DNA from: Pseudophaeobacter sp965641885
Lineage (GTDB): Bacteria > Pseudomonadota > Alphaproteobacteria > Rhodobacterales > Rhodobacteraceae
Length of the DNA: 64,000 nt
NCBI GenBank assembly: GCA_965641885.1
Contig: OZ282574.1
Location: forward strand, 1,302,001 to 1,366,000
Direction of reading: 5' to 3'
Shown: positions 27,776-37,115 of the stretch, in pieces
How positions within the stretch are numbered: position 1 is the stretch's first letter
Layout of the letters: each line of letters begins with the position of its first letter
Program-made: the position numbers and the translations under genes
The notes under the pieces: generated by a model
Database searches by the model: none
What the model saw: the letters and a program-made list of their open reading frames with translations, nothing else
Told to the model about the DNA's origin: nothing

Positions 27776-28204
27776 TCACAGCCCCCCGAGGAATGAGGAC
27801 AAGACGCCGCCGTCTTTACCGTAGGATTTCAGGTTCATAGTGAACTCGATTTTGCGGGGGGCCCCGTCTGCGAGAAAGACGCTTTTGCTCTCTTCGACCC
27901 GGTCAATGACCCAGCGGTCCCAGACCCAGCCGAGGCCGTCGACCATCATCATGGGCGTGGCGGCTTTGGCCCCGAGGCGCATCATTTCAACCTGCCTTAA
28001 ACCGCCTTTGAAGTGCGGATAAATCACCCCTGCCAGTTTGATTTCTTCGGCATCCGGGCCGGAATATTGCAGGGCGGGCGTGCGCCCGATCCGGTTCACC
28101 TTTTGCCACCGGTGGGAGGCGGTGCGGGAGAAGGTTTGATATGAGCCCTTTGACATTCCAAAGCGGAACGCGCCGAGGGCCATCATGACAAGTCCAAGCT
28201 GCAT
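27776..28204 (-). CDS. Phage tail protein U
   Basis: P2 gpU-like tail terminator (142 aa), which caps the tail tube at its head-proximal end. Recognised from LGAFRFGMSKGSYQTFSRTASHRW and DGLGWVWDRWVIDRVEE. The start overlaps the stop of the tape measure gene. Confidence 0.88.
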   Translation of the reverse strand: MQLGLVMMALGAFRFGMSKGSYQTFSRTASHRWQKVNRIGRTPALQYSGPDAEEIKLAGVIYPHFKGGLRQVEMMRLGAKAATPMMMVDGLGWVWDRWVIDRVEESKSVFLADGAPRKIEFTMNLKSYGKDGGVLSSFLGGL

Positions 28205-31059
28205 TAGTAGTCCACTCCATCGTGTAGATCCGCGCGGCGGTCGTTCTCTCTGCGGCTCAATTCCCGCATGACCAGGCGCGCAATCTCTTGCTCATCCGTG
28301 CCGGGGAGCGGTGCGATGTGAATGCTGATCGTGTCGCCCTGGCGTATGACCTGCGGGGCCTGACCATTCTGTGCGGCCATAGTCGGGCTTTGATCAATGC
28401 GGTGTTCGATCTCAACACGGCTGGGCATTGCTGCCGCAGGCCCCGCAAGCGTTGAGGCTGCCATAGCTGCTTTCAAGACCCGCGTTGGCAATATGCTGCC
28501 CGCCATTTTTGGCACAAAGACTTCCGGGGCGCGCTCGCCAATCAGATAGGACAGGCCCGCCATGACCGGCCCGCCGTGGTCGCGGGTGCCGCGAATGCGT
28601 CGCTTCGCCTGGCCAGTTCTCGGCTGCGCCCGGCCTGTACGTGGGTTCGCCTGGGCAGCGGCGGTGTCATCTGATCCGGTGACCCAATCCTGCAAATCGG
28701 TGAGCCAGGCGGGTTTCAGGGATTTGAACTTATCGACGATGTAGGTGACGACCGCGTCCACAATTGAGGCCATGCCGTCCCACAGGGATTTCATAAGGGT
28801 TACGCCTGTTGCAAAGAGGCTGAACTCTTTGAACTTGGCAATGATCTGGTCGGGAACGCCGAGCAGCTCCATCACATAGGCGACCAGGCCGATAGCGCCC
28901 TCAACGGCAAGGGTGAAGGGGTTGAACTCGGCCAGCAGCTTGAACACGCCCTTGATCAAGCCCTCGTCAAAGGCGGCGCGCACGATCTCCACCTTTTCAA
29001 CGATAGCACCGACGATTTTGTCCCAGTTGTCATAGACCGCATAGGCAAGGGCGGCGACGGTGGCGATGATAAGCGCAATTGGGTTTGTCAGGGCAAGAAT
29101 GCCGAGGCGGAAAAAGGCTTTGCCCAGAAGGCGCATTCCCTTCAACAACAGCTTCAACGGTCCCTTGCTGACCGATGCCAAGAGCTGCCCGGCCGCAATG
29201 ATCGGCGCAGCGGGGAGCCACCAGATCAGTTTCAGCACGGAAAAACCGGCGTAAAGTGCTGCGATTGAGGCCAGAACCTCGCCGTTGATGCCGGTCCAAT
29301 CGCTCAGTTTGGTGACAAACCCGCCCAGGGCCTCACCGGCGCTCTGGCCCCAGGAGGTCCATTGCTCCTGGTTGGCGTCCAGCGGCCCCAGCAGATTGCC
29401 CAGCCATTCCCAAATCCCTTTTACGGCTTCGGCGACGGCGTCCAGCATGGGGGCTGCCGGGCCGAGCGCTTCGCGAAACCCCTGCCAAAAGCCGGTGAAG
29501 AAAGCCCCGAGACCGGCCCAGTTGTTATAGATCCAGATACCGGCCATGGCGACACCGGCCAGTAGGGCCCCAATGCCGGTTGCCATGAAGGCAAATCGAA
29601 TGGCAACCAATGCCCCGCGCAGCAGTTTCAAAGGGTTTAAAAGCGCCAGCAGACCGCGCGCCAGGCGCGGGCCAAGCACCATCAACCAACTGCCCGCTTT
29701 GATAAGGTGCAGGAAGGGCGGCAGCAGAGAAAACAGCGTCCAGCGCAGGGCAATGGATGCCAGCTTAAAGGTGAAGAGCGCCAGAGCGGCTTTCATAAAA
29801 CCGTTGATCAGTTCGGGGTGTGCGGCGGCCCAGGCGGTGGTCTGGGCAATGATCGGCATCAGGGTTTCCATCAGCGCGTTAAGCTGGGGCAGCAGGGCAG
29901 AGCCGACGGTCACCGCAAGGCCTTTGGCGAACTCAATGAGCCGCTGGCGTTGCACAAAGGTTGTTTCGGCTTGCCGGTTATATTCCTCTTCCATGAGGCC
30001 CAACAGGCTGGCGGTGTCGGCGGTCTTTCTGAGGGCCTTTTCCAACATCTCCACATTGGTCACGAGCGGGGTGATTGCGCCCTTGGCTTCCTCGCCAAAC
30101 AGGATCCCGACCATGGAATTGCGCTTGTGGACCGGGATATCTTCAAAGGCTTTCAGCACGTCCAGCATGGCCCCGGAGGCGTCTTCCTGCATCCGCTTTG
30201 CGATATACTCGGGGTCGATGCCGAGGGATTTGTAAACAGCGGCCTGGCGCTTGGTGACGCTCTCGCCTTTGGTCAGGGCATTGGTGAAGTTCTTGAGGCC
30301 GGTCGCGGCGATCTCGGGCGCGGCACCGGCCGCCAGAAGTGCGGCGCTGAGAGCGGCGATTTCATTTGCGGCAAGCCCGGCTGATTTGGCGACGGTGCCC
30401 TGGCGATTGATCACCTGCAAAATATCGGCCTCATTGGTGGCCATGGTATTGCCCAGGAAGTTGACAGTGTCGCCGAGCATCATGGCCTCTGCGTGACTGA
30501 GACCCAAGTTTTGACGCCAGCGCGCCAGCGCCATTCCGGCGTCATCGGCCGAGATGCCAAAAGCGGCGCTCATCTTGGCGGCGTCGGTGGCAAATTCCAG
30601 CAATTGCTTGCGCTTCTCGGCGTCGGGAAGGCTGCCTTCCACCACGCCCATTCGGCCAGCGGCGGCAATGATATCGGTCATGCCTTCTGCCGTGGCGGCA
30701 AGCCCGCCCGAGGTCACCAGCTCGCGGATCTGCTGTTGCAGGATGGAAAGCCCTTCTGGGGCGTCAAACTCCACCACCTTGGAGACTTCGGCCAAGCGGC
30801 GCTCGGCTTGGATGGCGGGTTCGGTGAGCGCCATAAGGCCGCCGCCCAGGGCCAGCAGCCCCAAGGCTTCACCCTGCAACGCGGCCCGGCGCGCCTGGTT
30901 GGCGGCAAGCTGGCGGTTTGCCCAGTCAACGCCATTGCGGCCGTTTTGCTCGGTCACGTCACCGATCCGACGCAGGGCAGCATTCGCGCCCTTTGCAGGC
31001 CCGGACACCTGGTCGACCAGCTTGAGGATCAGCGCAATATTGAGGTTTCCGGTTGCCAT
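28204..31059 (-). CDS. Phage tail tape measure protein
   Basis: A 951-aa tape measure protein, which sets tail length and is later ejected with DNA. The N-terminal 350 residues are the TP901 core (GTVAKSAGLAANEIAALSAALLAAGAAPEIAATGLKNF), and the middle has several long hydrophobic helices (about 400-720), as usual. At roughly 1.5 angstrom per residue of alpha helix the length suggests a contractile tail of about 140 nm; this is an estimate. It follows gene E' by 18 bp. Confidence 0.92.
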   Translation of the reverse strand: MATGNLNIALILKLVDQVSGPAKGANAALRRIGDVTEQNGRNGVDWANRQLAANQARRAALQGEALGLLALGGGLMALTEPAIQAERRLAEVSKVVEFDAPEGLSILQQQIRELVTSGGLAATAEGMTDIIAAAGRMGVVEGSLPDAEKRKQLLEFATDAAKMSAAFGISADDAGMALARWRQNLGLSHAEAMMLGDTVNFLGNTMATNEADILQVINRQGTVAKSAGLAANEIAALSAALLAAGAAPEIAATGLKNFTNALTKGESVTKRQAAVYKSLGIDPEYIAKRMQEDASGAMLDVLKAFEDIPVHKRNSMVGILFGEEAKGAITPLVTNVEMLEKALRKTADTASLLGLMEEEYNRQAETTFVQRQRLIEFAKGLAVTVGSALLPQLNALMETLMPIIAQTTAWAAAHPELINGFMKAALALFTFKLASIALRWTLFSLLPPFLHLIKAGSWLMVLGPRLARGLLALLNPLKLLRGALVAIRFAFMATGIGALLAGVAMAGIWIYNNWAGLGAFFTGFWQGFREALGPAAPMLDAVAEAVKGIWEWLGNLLGPLDANQEQWTSWGQSAGEALGGFVTKLSDWTGINGEVLASIAALYAGFSVLKLIWWLPAAPIIAAGQLLASVSKGPLKLLLKGMRLLGKAFFRLGILALTNPIALIIATVAALAYAVYDNWDKIVGAIVEKVEIVRAAFDEGLIKGVFKLLAEFNPFTLAVEGAIGLVAYVMELLGVPDQIIAKFKEFSLFATGVTLMKSLWDGMASIVDAVVTYIVDKFKSLKPAWLTDLQDWVTGSDDTAAAQANPRTGRAQPRTGQAKRRIRGTRDHGGPVMAGLSYLIGERAPEVFVPKMAGSILPTRVLKAAMAASTLAGPAAAMPSRVEIEHRIDQSPTMAAQNGQAPQVIRQGDTISIHIAPLPGTDEQEIARLVMRELSRRENDRRADLHDGVDY

Positions 31060-31077
31060 CGGGCGGGGGTCCGTCTG

Positions 31078-31212
31078 CTAGGGCTGGGGCGCACCGCCGT
31101 TCTGGGCTTGCGCGCGGTCGCGGGCTTTTTGCTGCCACAGGACCAGCTCTTCTATGGGCATGGCGTTCAGGGCATCGGGAGGCCAGTGGAAGACCGAGGC
31201 GATGTCGGCCAT
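31078..31212 (-). CDS. Tail assembly chaperone gpE' (frameshift partner)
   Basis: Short GpE-family frame (44 aa from its own ATG: MADIASVFHWPPDALNAMPI...). It lies in the -1 frame relative to gpE and is open upstream, without a stop, back to the T7 tract in gpE. In P2-like phages this frame is made as a gpE-E' fusion by -1 slippage, and the fusion acts as a tail-length chaperone. The ATG has no good ribosome site, in line with production by frameshift. Confidence 0.85.
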   Translation of the reverse strand: MADIASVFHWPPDALNAMPIEELVLWQQKARDRAQAQNGGAPQP

Positions 31213-31238
31213 GGCGTCTTCCACAAATTCGGGGAGCT

Positions 31239-31559
31239 TTAGGGTGTCGCTTCCAGTTCCAGAAACTGCCCCTCCATCTGCTCCGCCTTCACGAAAAAAA
31301 GCAGCGTCTTGGTTGCCAGTTCTGTGAAGTCTTCCGGCTGGATGTCGCGGGAGAGAACGGCAGGGGAAAGGGCGGGCTGCGTGATGCGGGGCAGCAGCTT
31401 GAACATGGTGTCGGTTTCCATGCGCAAGATATCAACCATGGACAACCCGCGCAGCTCTCCGGTGGCGGGCTTGCGCAGGGTGATTTCGGACACCTCTTCG
31501 CCGTCGATAGTGAGAGGCGATGAGAGGGGGACGGTGTTCATTTTGGTGACTGGCGGCAT
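31239..31559 (-). CDS. Phage tail assembly protein gpE
   Basis: P2 gpE-like tail assembly chaperone (106 aa; EEVSEITLRKPATGELRGLSMVDILRMETDTM). Near its end the codons CTT TTT TTC form a slippery tract; a -1 shift there fuses it to the downstream E' frame. It sits between the tail tube and the tape measure genes, the conserved place for this pair. Confidence 0.88.
   Translation of the reverse strand: MPPVTKMNTVPLSSPLTIDGEEVSEITLRKPATGELRGLSMVDILRMETDTMFKLLPRITQPALSPAVLSRDIQPEDFTELATKTLLFFVKAEQMEGQFLELEATP
31294..31300 (-). promoter_or_regulatory. Slippery T7 tract for -1 frameshifting in gpE
   Basis: Seven T on the coding strand (read as CTT TTT TTC) allow tandem P/A-site slippage by -1. 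From here the -1 frame has no stop until the end of E' at 31078. The P2 equivalent uses T TTT TTG. Confidence 0.8.
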
Positions 31560-31659
31560 GAGGCTTTTCCAGAGATATAAGGGGGTTTAAAGACGCGGCG
31601 GTTCATTCGCCGCGCCAAGCGTTTGGGGCGGGCTTAAAACCCATGGTTTATTAGATGGG

Positions 31660-32160
31660 CTAGAAGCCCATGGCAGCGCGCAACTCGGCCAACTGGTCAA
31701 CACCGCCAATCACGCGCTTGCTGGCGCGGATGTCGATCTCGAACAGCTCGTCGCCGTTGTGAAGCATTCGGAAATAATCCACCTCGAGCGTCAGTTTGAG
31801 GGGCGCGTCAGATCCGGGTTTGAGGTCGGCAAAGTTGGTGACTGAGAAGCGCCCGCCAAGGGTGGCAATGATGGTGTCGGCGGAAAAGTCATCTTCGCCC
31901 ATAGCACCAGGGCGCAGGGTCATGCGCTGACGGGTGCCAAACATCTTGATCAGCTCTGGCGGCCATTCTGCCAGGGTCATTTCGGCGCGCAGCGCTTCCA
32001 TGCCCATGTCCTGTGCCACGGGGGCATCCATGCCCGAGCCGCGATGGCTGGCGAGCTGGAGTTTCAACTCAGGCATTTTGCCTTCGGTGACCCGGCCCGC
32101 ATAGCTGGTGCCGTCGATGAAGGCCCCGAAATTGCGGATAGTGCGAGGGTACTGGATCAT
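31660..32160 (-). CDS. Phage major tail tube protein (FII)
   Basis: P2 FII-like tube protein (166 aa), polymerising inside the sheath. Seen in VTEGKMPELKLQLASHRGSGMDAPVAQDMGMEALRAEMTL and VDYFRMLHNGDELFEIDI. AAGGAA lies 8 bases before the ATG. It follows the sheath gene by 12 bp. Confidence 0.92.
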   Translation of the reverse strand: MIQYPRTIRNFGAFIDGTSYAGRVTEGKMPELKLQLASHRGSGMDAPVAQDMGMEALRAEMTLAEWPPELIKMFGTRQRMTLRPGAMGEDDFSADTIIATLGGRFSVTNFADLKPGSDAPLKLTLEVDYFRMLHNGDELFEIDIRASKRVIGGVDQLAELRAAMGF

Positions 32161-32172
32161 AATCGGGGTTCC

Positions 32173-33357
32173 TTATGCTGCGGCGCTGACCGAAGAGATC
32201 AGCTCGTCGTAGTAGGTGCCGTTGCGGTGGGCGCGGAAGACCAGGTGCTCCAGCGGCGCGGGCGGCTCAAAGTCAAAGTCGAGGTAGAGTTTCCCGGCCT
32301 TTAAGGTGGCTTCGGTGTTGAGTTCAGCGTCAAGCCAGCAATTGAAGCCGAGCAGGGCACCGGCATTGATCATTTGCTGACCAAAGGCCTGCACCCCGTC
32401 GCGAATATCCATGAAGAGCTGGGCCGACATAGGGCGGTCCATGGCCCAGAGGTGGGCGCGCTCAATGCTCTCATAGATAATGTCGGCGGTGCGGCGCACA
32501 GACAGGAAGGCCCATTGCGCATCGGGCGTGGTGCCCCGGTTGCCCCAGAGGCGAAAGCCGTCGCGACGAATGATGGTGGCCACTTCGGCTTCATTCATCC
32601 GGTTGGCTTCGGTCTCGGTGGAACTGAGGTGGAAGCTCACCGGGCGGGCGGTGCCAGAGATGCCATTGATGACCTGATTTGAAGGCGACCACCAAAAGCC
32701 CTTTTCAATGTCCCGTTTGGCAATCAGCCCGGCCACATAGCCAGAGGCGGGGCGGGTGACGTAGGCGGCGGACACATTGTCAAAGACGGTGACGGCGGGA
32801 TCGACCAGGAACAAGCGGTCGGAGCCCCAATTGCCGCGCTCGGTCTTGGCGTCGGTCTCGTTGGTGTTGGGGCCGTCTGCGATCACCACGGCGCGGGTCT
32901 TCTCGGCAATGGCGATCAGGTTTGTGGTGACCGGGCTGGCGGGATCCCCCGGCGCGGTCGAGGTAAAGCCCGGTGCTGCCAGAATGCGCGGGGTCAGGTC
33001 CAGCACCGAACTTGCGGCCTCCAGGGCCCAAAGGCCGGTGCCGAGGGTGGCGTCGCCCACGATGTTTGCCAATGTGGCGGCGGCGTCTGCCCCCTCGGCA
33101 ACCAGCACGACAACGGCGACGCTTGCGCCCTGCGCATAGAGCGCTTCATAGGCATCTTTCAGCGTGCCGGCATCGCCCAGGAGCGCGGCCTTGCGGGGGC
33201 CTTCGACCAGGACAGGCGTGTTGGGCGGGAAAGCGTCGGCGTCGGCATCCGGGGCGGTGCCCACCAGGCCGATAACGGAACTTTTGACGGTGCGAATTGG
33301 GCGGATCCCGTCGTCAATCTGGACGACTTCGACCCCATGGAGAAACTGCTCAGGCAT
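32173..33357 (-). CDS. Phage tail sheath protein (FI)
   Basis: Contractile sheath subunit (394 aa), showing the phage is a myovirus type. Typical elements are the N-terminal FLHGVEVVQIDDGIRPI, SSVIGLVGTAPDAD and the C-terminal LYLDFDFEPPAPLEHLVFRAHRNGTYYDEL. The ATG at 33357 starts 8 bases inside the preceding gene's end and matches the family N-terminus. Confidence 0.93.
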   Translation of the reverse strand: MPEQFLHGVEVVQIDDGIRPIRTVKSSVIGLVGTAPDADADAFPPNTPVLVEGPRKAALLGDAGTLKDAYEALYAQGASVAVVVLVAEGADAAATLANIVGDATLGTGLWALEAASSVLDLTPRILAAPGFTSTAPGDPASPVTTNLIAIAEKTRAVVIADGPNTNETDAKTERGNWGSDRLFLVDPAVTVFDNVSAAYVTRPASGYVAGLIAKRDIEKGFWWSPSNQVINGISGTARPVSFHLSSTETEANRMNEAEVATIIRRDGFRLWGNRGTTPDAQWAFLSVRRTADIIYESIERAHLWAMDRPMSAQLFMDIRDGVQAFGQQMINAGALLGFNCWLDAELNTEATLKAGKLYLDFDFEPPAPLEHLVFRAHRNGTYYDELISSVSAAA

Positions 33358-33772
33358 TGGTGGTCTCCTCATTTTCTGTGGGTTGCGGTGCAAGGGCTGC
33401 CAGCACCGTGGCTGTTTTTGTGCTGCGCTCGGCGGCCTCGGCCAGAACGCCATCCACGCCTTTGAGTGAGGCCGTCAGCACGATATCTCCGGCGTCAATC
33501 TTCGCGAGGAAATCCCGGCAGATGGCGACAATATCGACGTCTTTCGCAATGGCTTGCAGCATGGCAAGCTCCTGGCGCTGCGCCTCGTTTGATGCGTGAT
33601 CCGCAAGGCAAACCACGCGCACGGCAAGCACGGCCAGAAGCGCTCCGGAGACGTCTGAGAGTGTGCCCAGCAGTGACTTGTCGTCGCCAACCTGGCGCTC
33701 GATTTCGCTGCGCAGTACCGCGCGGGGTTCAGGTGGTGCGATCTCGGCCGTCAGGCCTTCTGTCAGGTTCAT
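33350..33772 (-). CDS. Phage protein of unknown function next to the fibre gene
   Basis: A 140-aa, mainly helical protein I cannot assign (VSGALLAVLAVRVVCLADHASNEAQRQELAMLQAIAKDVDIVAICRDFLAKI). GGGAG lies 7 bases before the ATG. It sits between the fibre and sheath genes, where many phages keep fibre chaperones; that role is only a guess from position. Confidence 0.7.
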   Translation of the reverse strand: MNLTEGLTAEIAPPEPRAVLRSEIERQVGDDKSLLGTLSDVSGALLAVLAVRVVCLADHASNEAQRQELAMLQAIAKDVDIVAICRDFLAKIDAGDIVLTASLKGVDGVLAEAAERSTKTATVLAALAPQPTENEETTNA

Positions 33773-33784
33773 GAGAGAACTCCC

Positions 33785-34933
33785 TTAGGTGTAAACGCGG
33801 CTATAACTGCCAACGCTGGATTGGTAGGCGCTGTTGCGCGCGGTGTTCCAAACGGAACTTTCGGCGTAAATCATGCAGACGTCCTGCCCCTGGAAGTAGT
33901 AGGCAGAGGCCGAATAATTCGGGACCAAAGCGGTGTCGGTCTGGTGAATGCGGGGTTTGTTCACGAACAGGCTGGAATGGTGCCCGGCGTATCCGGCCTG
34001 CAGGTCGTTCTCAGAGCGCATGTTTTCAGCGCGCAGAACCCCGCCTTCTTCGGCCCGAAAGCCCACAAGGCACTCAAAGGATCCGACGTCTTCGCGGTCG
34101 GTAGACATATGTGCCCAGAAAGAAGCCGACCGGGTTATGAACCCGGCATCGCAGCGGTATGCCCGGCTATCACCGCACCCGATATGGGCACCGGAGCTGG
34201 AGAAAAAGCCGAATTGGAAATTGTCAGCGGTGCAGTCATAGGCCTGGATGGTTGCCCCGTCCTGACTCTTGAGGCCAACGCCGCGACTAAAGCCCAGGCC
34301 GGTGAAGGTGGAAAGCTGGCACTGAATCAAACCGCCATCCGCCGCAAACCCGGCATTCAGGCACCCGGTTGTGATCAACTGATGCGCCCGCCATGCCGAG
34401 GCCGCATTGACCCCAAACCCAAGCGCCAGGTTTTCAAAGCGCATGGTGCGGGGCTGGCTGTAAACATAGCTGCCGTCGCGCGCATAAAAGCCCATTGAGG
34501 TTGACGCGGCCCCGGTGCCCCGGAAGGTGAACCCGCTCATTTCCACGCCCGGCATCCCGACCATGTGGACGCCCCAAAGTTCCTCGGGGTCGTCAGAGGC
34601 CGGGCCGTCGCCGATCTCAATCACCGTCATGGCCGGGTTCAGGGTGTTGCCGATAATGCGAATGTTGCGCGCCCAGGGGTGCGGGCCGATGACAACGCGC
34701 TCGTTAAAAGTCTGGGTGCCGTCCAGAACCTGCAGGCGCATGGGGCCGGTGATCGGCTTGTCTTTCACTGCCGCCCAGGCTGCTTTCAGATCGGGAAAAT
34801 CGGCATTGGCTCCGATGGTGAAGACGGTCTCCTGGCCGGGCGGAAAGGTGCCAAAGAGATCCTGCAAGGCGTCCAGTTTTGCGGCGGTGGCTTGCAACTG
34901 CACTGCGGCATTGGTCAATTGTTCGAGGCTCAT
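33785..34933 (-). CDS. Tail fibre/spike with right-handed beta-helix
   Basis: A 382-aa receptor-binding candidate. A short coiled N-terminus (LTNAAVQLQATAAKLDALQDLF) is followed by a pectate-lyase-like region with repeated short beta turns (FTIGANADFPDLKAAWAAV, RIIGNTLNPAMTVIEIGDG, MSGFTFRGTGA). Strand repeats of about 20 residues continue to near the C-terminus. Its start overlaps the tail-collar gene stop (TAATG). It should decide host range; whether it cuts a polysaccharide is unknown. Confidence 0.72.
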   Translation of the reverse strand: MSLEQLTNAAVQLQATAAKLDALQDLFGTFPPGQETVFTIGANADFPDLKAAWAAVKDKPITGPMRLQVLDGTQTFNERVVIGPHPWARNIRIIGNTLNPAMTVIEIGDGPASDDPEELWGVHMVGMPGVEMSGFTFRGTGAASTSMGFYARDGSYVYSQPRTMRFENLALGFGVNAASAWRAHQLITTGCLNAGFAADGGLIQCQLSTFTGLGFSRGVGLKSQDGATIQAYDCTADNFQFGFFSSSGAHIGCGDSRAYRCDAGFITRSASFWAHMSTDREDVGSFECLVGFRAEEGGVLRAENMRSENDLQAGYAGHHSSLFVNKPRIHQTDTALVPNYSASAYYFQGQDVCMIYAESSVWNTARNSAYQSSVGSYSRVYT

Positions 34934-35517
34934 TAAAGCATCCCCTCAATATGGCGGTTAAAGGTTGAGGCCTGCAGCGCGAGAAGGGCTGCCAGGGTTG
35001 TGATGGTGTTTTCCTGCAGCGTCTCAAGCGCGTCCACGCTGGCCCAGACTTGGCTGTTGAACCCGGCCGTGACGTTTTGCGCGGCACCGATGATGGTCAT
35101 CAGGTCATAGACCAGCTCTGTCGGGGGCGAGCCGTCATCTGCGGGGATGCTGTCAAAGCCGTCGCCTGCGTTGGTGTAGGCGTAGAGCTTTTCCACACCG
35201 TCCACGGGGTCGGTGGCAAAGATGCCCAATTCCCGCACCACAAAAGGCAGGGCCGCGTCGCGATTATCGGCCATGGCTCTGAGGCGCGCGCGCCCCATGC
35301 CGACGACATCGACCGAGATGATGGCAGCTTCGCGAACCGGCGAGACCACGTCGTCAAGATCGAGCAGCTCGTCGGTGCCCAGGACCGCCGCATAGGCTGC
35401 CGGGGCAATACCGTCTCCAATTTGAACACGGGTAAATGTGAGAGCGGCACCAGCCTGCGCCTCGGCCTGAATGGCCAGACCTGCAAGAGTTTGGCGAATG
35501 GGCTGAAACCTAGCCAT
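34933..35517 (-). CDS. Phage tail-collar fibre protein
   Basis: A 194-aa protein resembling the N-terminal DUF3751-type fibre domain (FQPIRQTLAGLAIQAEAQAGAALTFTRVQIGDG, VVSPVREAAIISVDVVGMGRARLRAM), which attaches tail fibres to the baseplate. Here the domain ends without a long shaft, and the following beta-helix gene overlaps its stop, so the two probably form one fibre made of separate proteins. AGGAGA lies 9 bases before the ATG. Confidence 0.85.
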   Translation of the reverse strand: MARFQPIRQTLAGLAIQAEAQAGAALTFTRVQIGDGIAPAAYAAVLGTDELLDLDDVVSPVREAAIISVDVVGMGRARLRAMADNRDAALPFVVRELGIFATDPVDGVEKLYAYTNAGDGFDSIPADDGSPPTELVYDLMTIIGAAQNVTAGFNSQVWASVDALETLQENTITTLAALLALQASTFNRHIEGML

Positions 35518-36115
35518 GAGAGGGGATCTCCTGCTTGATGAATTGGGAAAGGGCAGCGCCGGTGAACTGTGCCAGCACGGCGCGCGGGAACACGGCGCCA
35601 ACGGTTTGGCTGATGCGGACAGCGACGGCAGAACCAAACCGCAAAGTGGCCTCTTGATCGCTCTGCACCTGGATGACGGTCATGTGGGAGCGCACGGGTT
35701 TGGTGCGTTCAATGATCGCTTTTGCCGCCGCAATGTCTGTGGCGTCTCTCACGACGCCCGAGACTGAGACCTGGAAGGAATGCGGGGCTGCGCCCGTCTC
35801 GAACCATTCCAGCAACTGTGCCTGGCCAAAGAGCGCCTCAAGAGCGCGGCGCATTGCCCCGACCGTCCCTTTGCGCCGGTGGACTTCCAGAGAGTTCTTG
35901 ATCACGCGGCGCTTGGCGGCCTCGTCCCATTCAGGGTTCCACACATCGACCGAGAAGGACCAGGCAAGCCAGCCCAGCAGCTCGGCGGGGCAGGTGTCGG
36001 GATCCATCAAGGTTGAGACCGTGGTAAGGTCCGGTTTCGTGGCGCGGATCACCTGTTCCAGGGTGGCTTCCAGTGCACTGTGGTTTGGGGGCAGGATTGA
36101 GGGGGCGTCAAACAT
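35510..36115 (-). CDS. Phage tail protein I
   Basis: P2 gpI-like baseplate wedge protein (201 aa). Recognised from LLGWLAWSFSVDVWNPEWDEAAKRRVIKNSLEVHRRKGTVGAMRRAL. It overlaps gene J by 8 bases and the collar gene by 8 bases. Confidence 0.92.
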   Translation of the reverse strand: MFDAPSILPPNHSALEATLEQVIRATKPDLTTVSTLMDPDTCPAELLGWLAWSFSVDVWNPEWDEAAKRRVIKNSLEVHRRKGTVGAMRRALEALFGQAQLLEWFETGAAPHSFQVSVSGVVRDATDIAAAKAIIERTKPVRSHMTVIQVQSDQEATLRFGSAVAVRISQTVGAVFPRAVLAQFTGAALSQFIKQEIPSHG

Positions 36116-37115
36116 TGCTGCCCCCTACGGTCAAAGTGATATCCGCAAGCGCGCAATAGGCGGCTTGTTCAGGTTCGACCTCGATGTCGGCGGCGGGGCT
36201 GTTCAGGACGACCCGGTCGACACCTTCCACGAACAGCGCGGCATAGAGCGCGCCCTGGGTAATGCTTTGGCCCAGGCGGTGCTGACGTGCGGCAAAGGCC
36301 TCAATTGAGGCTTGGGACGCGGCCAACACCGCGCTGCTGTCGGGGCCGTCTTTGAGCAAGAGGGTTGCCGTGATCTGATAGGGCAGGATTTGCGCGCCGC
36401 GGACTCGTGGGCGGTCGGTCAGCGGGCGAATATCTTCGGCGTTTAAACCCTCTTCAACGGCGCTTAAAACTTCCGGCGCGGGTGTTCCGTCGCCGGTTTG
36501 ATCCAGCAGTGTCACGGCAACATCACCGGGGCGCGGATCTTCCAGACCGGCGTCGTCTGCTACCGTCAGCACCAGGGCATTCACTGGCAGAAGAGCCGCC
36601 ACCTCTGGAGCAAGGTCCAGAGTTTCAAAGCGGGGCGCGGTGACAGACACGTCTTTGAGCGTGGCGGCGGCAGATAAAGCCCAGAAGATATAGGAGCCGC
36701 GCGGCCCGGCCGTGCTGCGGCCTTCCATGGAAAGCTGGATCCGGTGCCTGAAGGCGTCGTCGCTCTCTTTGATTTCCGGGATCGGCGGGGAGGTGGCCTC
36801 ATTGGCGTCCTGGACGACCAGGCGGCCGACACCCCAGAAGGCCCCGAGACCATCCAGAGCCGCGCCGGTGGAAAGCGCCAGGAGCAATCCGCGCGCGTCG
36901 TCGTTGAATTCCAGCCGGTCCAGCATCCGGTAATAGGCAAAGACCCGGATCAGCTTGGCAAGCGGCTCGCTTTCCAGCTCAAGGAACGGCGCAAGCTCTG
37001 GCATCAGGCGGGCCGCTTCGGCTTTCATCTCAGTGAACAGTGCCTCGAAGCCGATGGTGCGGATGATTTCCGGGGCCGGGAGCTGGCTGTGATCAATGGC
37101 GGCAAAGCTGCTCAT
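36108..37115 (-). CDS. Baseplate J/gp47 family protein
   Basis: Baseplate wedge protein J (335 aa), carrying GLGAFWGVGRLVVQDA, ESDDAFRHRIQLSMEGRSTAGPRGSYIFWALSA and LTDRPRVRGAQILPYQITATL, the usual gpJ blocks. Its ATG overlaps the stop of gene W (ATGA). Confidence 0.92.
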   Translation of the reverse strand: MSSFAAIDHSQLPAPEIIRTIGFEALFTEMKAEAARLMPELAPFLELESEPLAKLIRVFAYYRMLDRLEFNDDARGLLLALSTGAALDGLGAFWGVGRLVVQDANEATSPPIPEIKESDDAFRHRIQLSMEGRSTAGPRGSYIFWALSAAATLKDVSVTAPRFETLDLAPEVAALLPVNALVLTVADDAGLEDPRPGDVAVTLLDQTGDGTPAPEVLSAVEEGLNAEDIRPLTDRPRVRGAQILPYQITATLLLKDGPDSSAVLAASQASIEAFAARQHRLGQSITQGALYAALFVEGVDRVVLNSPAADIEVEPEQAAYCALADITLTVGGSNV

